DNA from: a bacterium
GTDB lineage: Bacteria; CLD3; SB21
Assembly: GCA_019695335.1 (NCBI GenBank)
Contig: JAIBAF010000007.1
Span: forward strand, 21,428 to 85,427
DNA: 64,000 nucleotides
Direction: 5' to 3'
The notes under the pieces are model-generated. The model was not told the origin of the DNA. It saw only the letters and a program-made list of their open reading frames with translations, and ran no database searches. Position numbers and translations under genes: made by a program. Each line of letters opens with the position of its first letter. The stretch's first letter is position 1. Shown piece after piece: positions 44,517 to 52,717 of the stretch.

Positions 44517-44552
44517 GAAAAAAAATGCACTAAATAAATTATTTAGTGCATT
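44517..44552 (-). terminator. Rho-independent terminator after the enoyl-CoA hydratase gene
   Basis: Read on the minus strand, a perfect 12-base stem AATGCACTAAAT / ATTTAGTGCATT with an AATTT loop is followed by a T run. It sits about 120 bases after the enoyl-CoA hydratase stop and 20 bases before the next gene. Confidence 0.9.
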
Positions 44553-44670
44553 ATAACAAGGTTTGGATTTCGTACGTTCAATAGTATCCCGGCGTAAATA
44601 AGGTTTTCGCGCCGTAATCTTTGTCCATTGGTGTGTAAAATATTGACCGTTCATGAATATCAATTGATTC

Positions 44671-45468
44671 CTATTTGCCTTGAAATTTTGGAGTACGTTT
44701 CTCGACAAATGCATGTAATCCTTCTTTAGCATCGGAGCTCTTGAATAAAAGTGATTGCAATTCCCGCTCGAGAGCAAGACCCTGTTCCAAGCCGACTTCC
44801 AATCCGGTTTGAACCGAACGTTTGATATGCCCGACAGCCATGGCCGCTTTATTCGGTGTTGTAAATTGTTTTGCATACGCCATTACTTGTTCCATAAATG
44901 CGGCGCCATTACCTTCATATATATAATTAACAACACCCATATCAAGCGCTTCTTCGTATGAAAATTTTCTTCCTGTAGCCATCAATTCAATCGCTTTGGT
45001 ACGACCGACTAAGCGCGCAAAACGTTGCGTTCCGCCTGTTCCGGGCAATACGCCAAGCGCGACTTCCGGCAAACCAATTTGACCGCCGTCTTTACGCGCA
45101 ATACGGATATCCGCTGCCATGGCTATTTCCAGACCGCCGCCTACGCAGTGGCCATTGAGCGCAGCAATAACGATTTTTGGTGTATGCTCAAGTCTTAGTA
45201 ACGTTTCGTTAGCATGTAAGCAAAAGTAATACTTCCATACAGGATCAGCCTTGCTCAACATATCGATATTAGCTCCAGCGCAGAAGAATTTTTCACCCAA
45301 ACCCGTAATGACAATGGCATTGACGTTTTCATCAAACCGGGCTTTGAGAATTGCCGCATCGAGTTGCATCATCATCTCATGCGTGTAAGTATTCGCCGGC
45401 GGATCGGTCAATGTCAATATGCCCACCCGATCTTTGACTTCGTATTGCACTAAAATTTTGTCTGACAT
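44671..45468 (-). CDS. Enoyl-CoA hydratase/isomerase family protein
   Basis: This 265-residue crotonase-fold protein has the oxyanion-hole segment FFCAGANIDML and GHCVGGGLEIAMAADIRIA. Both catalytic glutamates of hydratases appear to be kept: in GGGLEIAM and LPEVALGVLPGTGGTQR. It hydrates trans-2-enoyl-CoA in fatty acid degradation. The GGAG ribosome site is well placed. With the SDR dienoyl-CoA reductase-like enzyme nearby it suggests beta-oxidation capacity. Confidence 0.9.
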   Translation of the reverse strand: MSDKILVQYEVKDRVGILTLTDPPANTYTHEMMMQLDAAILKARFDENVNAIVITGLGEKFFCAGANIDMLSKADPVWKYYFCLHANETLLRLEHTPKIVIAALNGHCVGGGLEIAMAADIRIARKDGGQIGLPEVALGVLPGTGGTQRFARLVGRTKAIELMATGRKFSYEEALDMGVVNYIYEGNGAAFMEQVMAYAKQFTTPNKAAMAVGHIKRSVQTGLEVGLEQGLALERELQSLLFKSSDAKEGLHAFVEKRTPKFQGK

Positions 45469-45518
45469 ACATGTTCTCCGTTAAGTTTGAGTTTAAAGTT
45501 ATAGTTATATGAAAATTT

Positions 45519-46082
45519 TTAAATGATAGCCGTATGGGTTCGAACAAGGCTCAAGAATTCATTCCGCGTACGCTGATCTTCTTTGAATACACCGAGCATA
45601 CAACTGGTCGTCGTGAGGCTGCGTTGCTTTTCGACGCCACGCATCATCATGCACAGATGCTGCGCTTCTACGATGACACCGACGCCTTGTGGATGCAATG
45701 CGTCCTGAATAGCATTGGCGATTTCCATCGTCAGGCGCTCCTGCACCTGCAGGCGATGGCTGAAAATATCGACGACGCGCGGCAATTTGCTCAATCCAAT
45801 GATTTTACCATTGGGAATATAAGCAATGTGACACTTACCGAAAAACGGAAGCATGTGATGTTCACATAAACTGTACATCTCGATTTCTTTTACCAACACC
45901 ATCTCATTGAAATCGACGTCGAAGATAGCCGAGTTGATAATTTTTTTCGGATCGGATTTATATCCGCTCAGCAAAAAATCATAGCTTTTTTCGACCCGTT
46001 TGGGAGTGTCTTTCAAACCGTCGCGATCAGGATTCTCAGCATAATTGACTAATAACTGGCGAATCAGTTTTTGTGTTTCCAC
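45519..46082 (-). CDS. folE: GTP cyclohydrolase I
   Basis: This 187-residue protein has a GTG start. The zinc ligands are C73 and H76 in [12 protein letters not shown] and C144 in [10 protein letters not shown]. The family-typical [29 protein letters not shown] region is present (in part: [17 protein letters not shown]). It converts GTP to dihydroneopterin triphosphate for folate or tetrahydrobiopterin synthesis. It starts 20 bases after a terminator hairpin that closes the upstream operon. Confidence 0.96.
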   Translation of the reverse strand: METQKLIRQLLVNYAENPDRDGLKDTPKRVEKSYDFLLSGYKSDPKKIINSAIFDVDFNEMVLVKEIEMYSLCEHHMLPFFGKCHIAYIPNGKIIGLSKLPRVVDIFSHRLQVQERLTMEIANAIQDALHPQGVGVIVEAQHLCMMMRGVEKQRSLTTTSCMLGVFKEDQRTRNEFLSLVRTHTAII

Positions 46083-46099
46083 GAATAGCCTTTATTCTA

Positions 46100-46138
46100 A
46101 AAGAAAAACCCTGAAAACGTTGTGATTTCAGGGTTTTG
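46100..46138 (-). terminator. Rho-independent terminator upstream of folE
   Basis: On the minus strand the stem AAAACCCTGAAA / TTTCAGGGTTTTT has a 9-base loop and runs into TTTTTCTTTT. It lies 185 bases after the stop of the C39-like peptidase gene. Confidence 0.85.
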
Positions 46139-46322
46139 TAATAGAAACATTTAAAAATTTAAATGAGCCGTCTGATGCAATTCCAGGAATATATTTTTTC
46201 TTATGTGTGATAAATTTCAAATTCATTGCGTGTAAAAAATTGTCAATGGAGCATTTTTTCTCACCTGATGAGAAAAGCGCAGTCAAGATATTGAATGCCT
46301 ATTAGGAATGCAAGAAAAAATT
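46139..46322. other. Intergenic stretch between the C39-like peptidase gene and folE
   Basis: No gene is visible here. It is AT-rich and holds a perfect 8-base inverted repeat, TTTTCTCA / TGAGAAAA with a 5-base loop (about 46256-46276), without a T run on either side. Confidence 0.4.
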
Positions 46323-47120
46323 TTAAATTTTAGAACTATCGGAAGGTATGCCGCTATGGGGCATCAGAATGACGATGTCCCCTCCTTCACGATCCATCGC
46401 TTTTTTAAAAACGTCGATCGGATAAGAAAAATCTTTCCCGCGTTTAGTCCCGACGTCATTGGTAATAATGCGATCGTTGGTATAACCAATAATGGTCACC
46501 ATGTGATATTCCGGACCCGGTGGCTTGTAATACGGATTGTTCAACGTTCGCCCGTACGTCGGCGCTACAACCGGATAACCTTGCGCGATCGCTTGTTTGA
46601 TATCCAATATAGTAGCGTCACGAATGATTTTAATTTCATCGTCTTTATAACCGAAATATCCCATCATCATCATTTTGACGCTGTCCGCGTGAATATCTTT
46701 GTGAACGCCAAAATGCTTTTCCTGCCACGCAATCATGTCTTTAAGCGTAGAATCGACGCGGTCAAGGTCGATGGTTTTGATGCCGTTAAAATAATAAACA
46801 GCCTGAAGAACAGCGGCTTCTTCGCAACTTGCATGATGAATATGCCAGCTCTCCTCGGTAGGAAATGGTGACTGACAAAAAGATGGAACAATTAAATAGG
46901 CTTTTTCAGGAATCAGCGGCTGTACAGCCGATTGCTCAATCGATTTGGTAATAGATTGATTAATCACATCGGTAGAACCAATTTGCTTCATCGTTTCAGC
47001 GTTAGCACGATCTAATTGCATTCGATAGATGTAATTTTCAATTTTAGGATATAACAAAAAACCGGCCAGTGTCAATGCTACACAACCCAGAATAATAACG
47101 GCGTATACTTTCTTTTTCAT
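46323..47120 (-). CDS. Membrane-anchored C39-like cysteine peptidase
   Basis: This 265-residue protein has one N-terminal membrane segment (residues 4-24). The papain-like C39 fold is suggested by the active-site region HHASCEEAAVLQAVYYF (nucleophile C99), the histidine in GPEYHMVTIIGY and the acid or Asn in TNDVGTKRG. C39-type peptidases cleave leader peptides or act on other proteins at the membrane. The start abuts the stop of nnr with AGGA upstream. No bacteriocin or transporter genes are nearby, so the substrate is unknown. Confidence 0.72.
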   Translation of the reverse strand: MKKKVYAVIILGCVALTLAGFLLYPKIENYIYRMQLDRANAETMKQIGSTDVINQSITKSIEQSAVQPLIPEKAYLIVPSFCQSPFPTEESWHIHHASCEEAAVLQAVYYFNGIKTIDLDRVDSTLKDMIAWQEKHFGVHKDIHADSVKMMMMGYFGYKDDEIKIIRDATILDIKQAIAQGYPVVAPTYGRTLNNPYYKPPGPEYHMVTIIGYTNDRIITNDVGTKRGKDFSYPIDVFKKAMDREGGDIVILMPHSGIPSDSSKI

Positions 47121-48662
47121 CTATCGTCCTGAATTTTTTGTTAATTTCAACGCTGCTGGTAAATAATCGATCAGATCACCAGCTATTAGACCTTCTTCTG
47201 TTTTGTCAGCTTTAGCCAAATCGCCCGCGAGTCCGTGTAAAAATGCCCCGGAGTATCCGGCTTTTTCAGAATCTAAACCTTGTGCCATTAATCCTGCAAT
47301 AATGCCTGTTAAAACGTCTCCGCTGCCGGCCGTTGCCATACCGGGATTACCTGTAACATTAATCAGCGCCGGTCCGGTCGCTGATGCAATAATGGTCGGT
47401 GAGCCTTTTAACAGAATAGTTTTATGCAATCGGCGCGAGTGCGTGCGCACGGACACAACGCGGTCCTGTAATAATTTTTCTTTTTCAACGCCTGATAGCA
47501 TGGCAAATTCGCCAGCGTGTGGCGTAAAAATAACATCGGCGGGAATATCAGCCACTAATTCAAATTCTCCAGCTAAAGCATAAATTCCGTCCGCATCAAC
47601 TACCGCCGGCTTACCAAGTTTACGACAAATTTCCTGAACCAATTTAACAGTTTGTTCGTGCTGTGAAAGCCCAGGGCCGATAGCCAATACGTTACACCAC
47701 TCAACAAGACTTTGCAGTTTTTCAAGTGCAGCCCACGCAATCGAACCTTCGGGAGTTTCAGCCACTCCGATGGTCATTACTTCCGGTAAAGCTGTTTGAA
47801 AAATTGGTGTCAGACTTTCCGGTACGGCTAATTTTACCAACCCGGCACCAGAACGCAAAGACGCTTTGGCTGTCAACATTGCAGCGCCGGTCATTTCGCG
47901 TGAACCTGCAATGATTAAAACTTTACCAAACGAGTATTTATAACTATCATGTAAACGCGGTTTCAAAAGTTTCCGCACGTCACTCTGTTCAATCATCAAT
48001 ACATCACCGCCACGCGTAAGTTCCGGCGGAAACCCCAGATCGGCAACGCGTAACGTTCCGGAATAATTGCGTCCCTCTCCGAAAATTAAACCTTTTTTGG
48101 GAAGCCCCATTGTGATCGTCATATCGGCGGCCACGGCTACTCCTGCAGGTTTCCCCGATTCTCCCTCCAGCCCTGATGGAATATCTACGGCATATACCTT
48201 TGATCCAAAATTCGTTTTCCATTCGTTGATTTTAGTAACCAATTCAAGTAATAGAAATTCCAGATTTCCTTTTGTGCCGGTACCCAAAAGGGCATCAATA
48301 ATAATATCCGGTGAATCGGTTGGCAATTCCGATACGGATTGAACGAAAATGGGTTGAATTCCCGCGGCTATCATTTTGTTATACGGAATCAAAATATCCA
48401 TTTTCATATTTTGTACGGAACCGAGAGCAAAAACTTTTGGTTCAAGGCCCGCCGATTTTAGATACCGCGCGGCTACAAAACCGTCCCCTCCATTATTGCC
48501 TTTTCCGCAAAAAACATAAACCGACTGAGTTCCAGAAAATTGTACGGCATCGGCAACGGCTTTGCCGGCACGATCCATCAGCGATTCCTGCGAAACGCCA
48601 TAGTCATGGATCGTCTTTCGGTCAATTTCCTGCATTTCAATCGGTGAAACGATTCTAAGCAT
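47121..48662 (-). CDS. nnr: Bifunctional NAD(P)H-hydrate repair enzyme
   Basis: This 513-residue protein joins the NAD(P)HX epimerase and the ADP-dependent dehydratase. The N-terminal epimerase has YVFCGKGNNGGDGFVAARYL and DIIIDALLGTGTKG. The C-terminal ribokinase-like dehydratase has IAGSREMTGAAMLTAKASLR, VLAIGPGLSQ, and NPGMATAGSGDVLTGIIAGL near the end. It repairs hydrated NADH and NADPH. Both halves look complete. It is coupled to the C39-like peptidase gene with no gap. Confidence 0.95.
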   Translation of the reverse strand: MLRIVSPIEMQEIDRKTIHDYGVSQESLMDRAGKAVADAVQFSGTQSVYVFCGKGNNGGDGFVAARYLKSAGLEPKVFALGSVQNMKMDILIPYNKMIAAGIQPIFVQSVSELPTDSPDIIIDALLGTGTKGNLEFLLLELVTKINEWKTNFGSKVYAVDIPSGLEGESGKPAGVAVAADMTITMGLPKKGLIFGEGRNYSGTLRVADLGFPPELTRGGDVLMIEQSDVRKLLKPRLHDSYKYSFGKVLIIAGSREMTGAAMLTAKASLRSGAGLVKLAVPESLTPIFQTALPEVMTIGVAETPEGSIAWAALEKLQSLVEWCNVLAIGPGLSQHEQTVKLVQEICRKLGKPAVVDADGIYALAGEFELVADIPADVIFTPHAGEFAMLSGVEKEKLLQDRVVSVRTHSRRLHKTILLKGSPTIIASATGPALINVTGNPGMATAGSGDVLTGIIAGLMAQGLDSEKAGYSGAFLHGLAGDLAKADKTEEGLIAGDLIDYLPAALKLTKNSGR

Positions 48663-48715
48663 GCATACTCCGTCAGAAATGGATTAAGCAGAAAGGTGTG
48701 ATTACAGGCAAGTAT

Positions 48716-48793
48716 TGGTCGGAATGAGAGGATTTGAACCTCCGACCCCTCCCACCCCAAGGGAGTGCGCTATCCGGGCTGCGCTACATTCCG
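48716..48793 (-). tRNA. tRNA-Pro (anticodon GGG), CCA encoded
   Basis: The minus strand folds into a cloverleaf. The acceptor stem is CGGAATG / CATTCCG, the anticodon stem CTCCC / GGGAG with loop TTGGGGT (anticodon GGG), and the T loop GTTCAAATC. The 3' CCA is encoded in the DNA. It lies between nnr and the aminotransferase gene. Confidence 0.95.
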
Positions 48794-48833
48794 ATATAAA
48801 ATTTTTCAAACGTGGCGCAATATATAACCGTTT

Positions 48834-49994
48834 TTATAAATTCTCAAGATTTTTAATCGCTTTTTTCAAATTTTTATCCGACGTGCCAAATGAAATTCGT
48901 ACATATCCTTCACCGGCTTTGCCAAAAGCGTTGCCCGGAACCGTGACGACTTTACTTTTTTCGAGTAAGTATTCGCATGCCTGATCGGACGTCATGCCCA
49001 ATTTTTTAATATTGACGAAACCGTAAAATGCACCCTGAGCCTTGAAACAGGAAAGTTTGCTGTTGTTGAAGCCTTGATGGATGAGATCGCGCCGGATTTG
49101 ATAAGCTGCCGTCATTTTTTTAACGTTGTACTGTAATCCATTGAGTGCTTCCACGCCGGCCCACTGGCTCACCGATGAAGGACACGTTGCGGCCATTTGT
49201 TGGAGCTTATTGATCTCATTGATAATGCGCTTGTCAGCCGCCAAATAAGCCAACCGCCATCCCGTCATGGAATAAGCTTTCGAAAATCCGTTGAGAATGA
49301 TCGTACGCTCGCGCATACCGGGTAACGTTGCCGCCGAAAAGAAACGATGTTGATCGAAAATAATTTTTTCGTAAATATCATCCGACACTAAAATCAGATT
49401 TTTTTCCACACACACTTTGGCAATCATTTCAACTTCAGCCTGAGTCAGAACTTTTCCTGTAGGATTAGACGGACTATTGATGATAATCATTTTCGTGCGA
49501 ACTGTAATCTTATCACGAAGCTTGCGTTCATCAACCGTATAACCGTCCTCCGGCAATGTCTCTACGCCAACATACACACCACCAACGTAGCTGATACAGC
49601 TTTCATAACCCACCCAACAAGGTTCAATACACACGACTTCATCACCGGGATTGATAAACGCCATGACGGAATATAAAATACCTTGTTTACCGCCCGGGGT
49701 GACGACGATTTCATGCACGGCCGTATAATGGAGTCCGTAATCGCGTTCCAGTTTTTGTGATACGGCTTTCCGTAATTCAGGAATACCGCGGCTATTCGTG
49801 TATTTAGTATGACCTTTGATCATCGCACGATGAGCGGCTGCAATAATATGAGGAGGTGTTGGAAAATCAGGTTCGCCGATAGTAAGATCGATCACGTCTT
49901 CGCCGGCGTCTTTGAGAGCTTTAGCTTTTTCAGCGAGGCTCACCGTCGCTGAAGAACGAACATTCTTTGATGCAGAGGAGAAAGAATATTCCAT
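48834..49994 (-). CDS. PLP-dependent class I aminotransferase (aspartate-type)
   Basis: This 386-residue protein is a class I aminotransferase of the AspC subgroup Ib. Conserved parts are LTIGEPDFPTP, KYTNSRGIPELR, INSPSNPTGKVL and the cofactor lysine in ILNGFSKAYSMTGWRL (about residue 235), plus the C-terminal arginine of VRISFGTS. It most likely transfers amino groups from aspartate or aromatic amino acids to 2-oxoglutarate. Specificity cannot be fixed by eye. Confidence 0.88.
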   Translation of the reverse strand: MEYSFSSASKNVRSSATVSLAEKAKALKDAGEDVIDLTIGEPDFPTPPHIIAAAHRAMIKGHTKYTNSRGIPELRKAVSQKLERDYGLHYTAVHEIVVTPGGKQGILYSVMAFINPGDEVVCIEPCWVGYESCISYVGGVYVGVETLPEDGYTVDERKLRDKITVRTKMIIINSPSNPTGKVLTQAEVEMIAKVCVEKNLILVSDDIYEKIIFDQHRFFSAATLPGMRERTIILNGFSKAYSMTGWRLAYLAADKRIINEINKLQQMAATCPSSVSQWAGVEALNGLQYNVKKMTAAYQIRRDLIHQGFNNSKLSCFKAQGAFYGFVNIKKLGMTSDQACEYLLEKSKVVTVPGNAFGKAGEGYVRISFGTSDKNLKKAIKNLENL

Positions 49995-50013
49995 TGAAGT
50001 TTTTCCGAAATTT

Positions 50014-50589
50014 TTATCGGGCGTAATCTACGATTTTTTTTGCAGCTTCCAAAATGTTTTCTGCAACAAATGTAATTTTTAAATTTTTCTCTTCAACTTG
50101 CTCCAAAGTCTGCAATCCGTAACCGGTTTTCACTAAAACGGCTTTCATGCCTGCATTTTCAGCGAGTCGAATATCGGACCACAAATCGCCGACAACAAAT
50201 GATTGATGGCGATCGATATTAAATTTTGCTTCGGATTGTGCAATCATGCCGGTATTAGGCTTGCGGCAATCACAATTCTGGCGATAGCCTTCGACAGTAC
50301 CATCCGGGTGATGCGGACAATAAAAAAACGCGTCAATGAACGCGTTGTGCTTTCGTAATTCTCGTTGAATAAAATCGTGAAGGATGTGAACATCATTGGG
50401 CGTATAAAATCCGCGAGCTATACCGGCTTGGTTGGAAATGACAATGACATAAAAACCGTTGTCATTAAAAAGTTTTATCGCTTCAATCGCTCCATGGATA
50501 AACTCAAACTCTTCGACTTTGTAGAGATAATTCTTTTCAACGTTGATCGTGCCGTCACGATCGAGAAAAACGGTCTTGCGCCCGTTCAT
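50014..50589 (-). CDS. gmhB: D-glycero-beta-D-manno-heptose-1,7-bisphosphate 7-phosphatase
   Basis: This 191-residue HAD-IIIA phosphatase has VFLDRDGTIN at the N-terminus, VVISNQAGIARG and VVGDLWSDIRLAENAG. The GmhB-type zinc loop is present as FFYCPHHPDG and NCDCRKPNTG. It removes the 7-phosphate in the synthesis of ADP-heptose for LPS core, which fits the GT9 heptosyltransferase-like enzyme at 642. A histidinol-phosphatase role is the alternative. It overlaps recJ by ATGA-type 4 bases. Confidence 0.86.
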   Translation of the reverse strand: MNGRKTVFLDRDGTINVEKNYLYKVEEFEFIHGAIEAIKLFNDNGFYVIVISNQAGIARGFYTPNDVHILHDFIQRELRKHNAFIDAFFYCPHHPDGTVEGYRQNCDCRKPNTGMIAQSEAKFNIDRHQSFVVGDLWSDIRLAENAGMKAVLVKTGYGLQTLEQVEEKNLKITFVAENILEAAKKIVDYAR

Positions 50590-52322
50590 TTGAGTTTCCC
50601 GTTCGAACCGTTATCCTGAATTTTTAAATCACGCAATTTGAGTTGAACGGTTGTGCGTCCTTGCCAGGTATTTTCGTCGATCTGGTACACAACATCAAGT
50701 AACTTGTCGCCAACGCCGATTTTATTGTAATGATGGGCGAGATTGAAACCAACGGCGTCAAGCACAGCGCCGTTTTGACGGATTTTCATGCGAATATGAC
50801 GTTCGTTCATCAACTGAGGATATCCGACAATCTGCACGCCGGAAGTCAAAAAAATCGGGCGCATATTAGCCGGTCCATGCGGCTTGAATAAATTCAATAA
50901 CGTAATAAGCCGTTGATCGATCTGATCAAGATCGATTTCCGCATCGATTTGAATTTTAGGAATCAAGTCTGACGGTGGTAAATTTATTTCGGCGTATCCA
51001 TTGAGCCGGCGGCGGAATTCTGGAATTTTATCCAGTTCGATAGTCAATCCGGCCGCATACTTATGCCCGCCATAGCCGACCATCATATCTTCACAAGACT
51101 TGAGCGCCTGAAATACATCGAAATTTTCAACACTTCGTGCAGAACCTTTGCCTTTATCGTCAGCTTCGGCAATCACGATCGCCGGACGATAATATCGTTC
51201 AACTAATTTGCTCGCAACGATTCCGATGACACCCTGATGCCATCCTTTTTTGAAAACGACAATGACTTTATCTTTGTCGAAATCAAATTCTTCTTCGACA
51301 ATCTCACATGCTTCAAGGAACATAACTTCATTGATATCGCGACGGTTGCGGTTTTCCGATTCCAAGACGCTCGCATATTCTACCGCTTCCGCTTCATCTT
51401 TACTGATAAGCAATTTCACCGCTCGATTGGCATCGCCCAATCGGCCAACCGCATTAATTCTCGGCGCTATCGAAAAAACGATTTGTGCCGTCGACACGGC
51501 TTTCCCAAACACGTTTGCATTTTTCACTAATTGCCGGATACCGACTTTATTGGCTTCGCTGACAAGTTTAAGCCCGTTTTTTACCAGCGTTCGGTTTTCG
51601 CCGATCAATGGAACAATATCCGCCGCACTTCCGATCGCAACCAAATCGAGATGCTGCATCAGAATTTCACGATCCAGTTTCAGCTTTTCAGTAATGGCTT
51701 GCGCCAATTTAAACGCCACTCCAACGCCACAGAGTTCTTTAAAGGGATATTGGCATTCGATTTGTTTTGGATTCAGAATTGCCAGGGCGCTAGGCAACGT
51801 GTCACCGGGATGATGGTGGTCGCAAATAATAATATCGATACCGTATTCATTGGCCAGCGCTACCTGGCTGATGGCCGTAATCCCACAATCTACTGCGATC
51901 AACAGCTTGACGCCATTTTCATGCGCCGCTTTGATGCCGTATGGAGAAAGGCCATAACCTTCTTTAACGCGGTCGGGAATGTAATACGATAGAAAACCTT
52001 TGTGAATTTCTTTCAGGAATAAATACAGCATGGACGTACTCGTAGTACCGTCGACATCGTAGTCGCCGTAAATCATGATGGATTCGCGATCCCGAATTGC
52101 ACGAATAACGCGATCCACCGCCACATCCATGTGAAGCATCAGAAAAGGGTCATTGAGAGGAGCATTCTCTGCGCGGAAAAAATTTTTCGCCTCTTCAAAC
52201 GTGGTAATTCCACGATTAAAAAGGATGCCGGCAATGAGTTCCGGAACATTAATTTCTTCTGCTAATTTTTTTACACGCTCCTTGTCATGATGGTTATTGA
52301 CTACCCATTGTTGTTCTAACAT
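50586..52322 (-). CDS. recJ: Single-stranded-DNA-specific exonuclease RecJ
   Basis: This 578-residue protein has the DHH phosphoesterase core (IYGDYDVDGTTSTSMLYLF, AVDCGITA, ICDHHHPGD), the DHHA1 part with VVFKKGWHQGVIGIVASKLVE (in part: GWHQGVIGIVASKL) and MVGYGGHKYAAGLTIE, and an OB-like C-terminal domain. RecJ degrades ssDNA 5' to 3' in recombination and mismatch repair. The length matches typical RecJ. Confidence 0.95.
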   Translation of the reverse strand: MLEQQWVVNNHHDKERVKKLAEEINVPELIAGILFNRGITTFEEAKNFFRAENAPLNDPFLMLHMDVAVDRVIRAIRDRESIMIYGDYDVDGTTSTSMLYLFLKEIHKGFLSYYIPDRVKEGYGLSPYGIKAAHENGVKLLIAVDCGITAISQVALANEYGIDIIICDHHHPGDTLPSALAILNPKQIECQYPFKELCGVGVAFKLAQAITEKLKLDREILMQHLDLVAIGSAADIVPLIGENRTLVKNGLKLVSEANKVGIRQLVKNANVFGKAVSTAQIVFSIAPRINAVGRLGDANRAVKLLISKDEAEAVEYASVLESENRNRRDINEVMFLEACEIVEEEFDFDKDKVIVVFKKGWHQGVIGIVASKLVERYYRPAIVIAEADDKGKGSARSVENFDVFQALKSCEDMMVGYGGHKYAAGLTIELDKIPEFRRRLNGYAEINLPPSDLIPKIQIDAEIDLDQIDQRLITLLNLFKPHGPANMRPIFLTSGVQIVGYPQLMNERHIRMKIRQNGAVLDAVGFNLAHHYNKIGVGDKLLDVVYQIDENTWQGRTTVQLKLRDLKIQDNGSNGKLK

Positions 52323-52557
52323 AAGGGACGATCGGAGTTATATTTATATTTAGTTTCTTAATCATCATGATTGGATTACAAAACTTTTATGTAAGTCATG
52401 TTTTGCTAATAGATTAGCGGGTCATTTCATAAAGCCTTAACAATATAGGAGATAATTGGAACAAAAGCAAAGGATTTATAAATCAACAATTTCATTTTAA
52501 CGTGATAACATTGTGAATGCGCTTAGGATCGGGTAACCAGGCGGGTAAAACGATTTT

Positions 52558-52634
52558 CTATGCCTTTTCTGCCAGTTCTGCCTGTGTAAGTCCTACCGCA
52601 TTTCTTTTTTCTTAACGAATTCGTTTAAATTCAT
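52558..52634 (-). pseudogene. Remnant of an XRE/HipB (y4mF-type) helix-turn-helix antitoxin
   Basis: From the ATG at 52634 the minus strand reads MNLNEFVKKK. A one-base shift at a run of six A residues restores NAVGLTQAELAEKA, which matches the start of XRE/HipB antitoxin-like regulators (LxEFVKxKRxxVGLTQxELAEKAG). A TAG follows where Gly is expected, and no further domain is seen. No partner toxin was found in the flanks. Confidence 0.55.
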
Positions 52635-52680
52635 ACTATAACTTTTAGGTTATATTTTAATATGTTAGTTTGAAATAATC

Positions 52681-52713
52681 CCTTTAGTGGGTTTTATTTA
52701 CAACCCAGTAAGG
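52681..52713 (-). terminator. Imperfect hairpin after the caspase gene
   Basis: On the minus strand CCTTACTGGGTT pairs imperfectly with AACCCACTAAAGG around a short A/T-rich loop, 5 bases after the stop. There is no clear T run, so terminator activity is uncertain. Confidence 0.35.
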
Positions 52714-52717
52714 AAAA

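Larger units (their letters stand above)
52323..52717. other. Intergenic stretch holding a decayed HTH gene
   Basis: These 395 bases have no intact gene. The minus strand holds a frameshifted HTH-antitoxin-like fragment (52558-52634) and an imperfect hairpin just behind the caspase gene (52681-52713). The rest is AT-rich without visible structure. It may be a relic of a lost toxin-antitoxin pair. Confidence 0.5.

Noticed and set aside
46308..46871. 187-codon open frame opposite the C39-like peptidase gene
   Set aside because: Shadow of the coding strand; composition follows the codons of the peptidase gene and no motif is seen.
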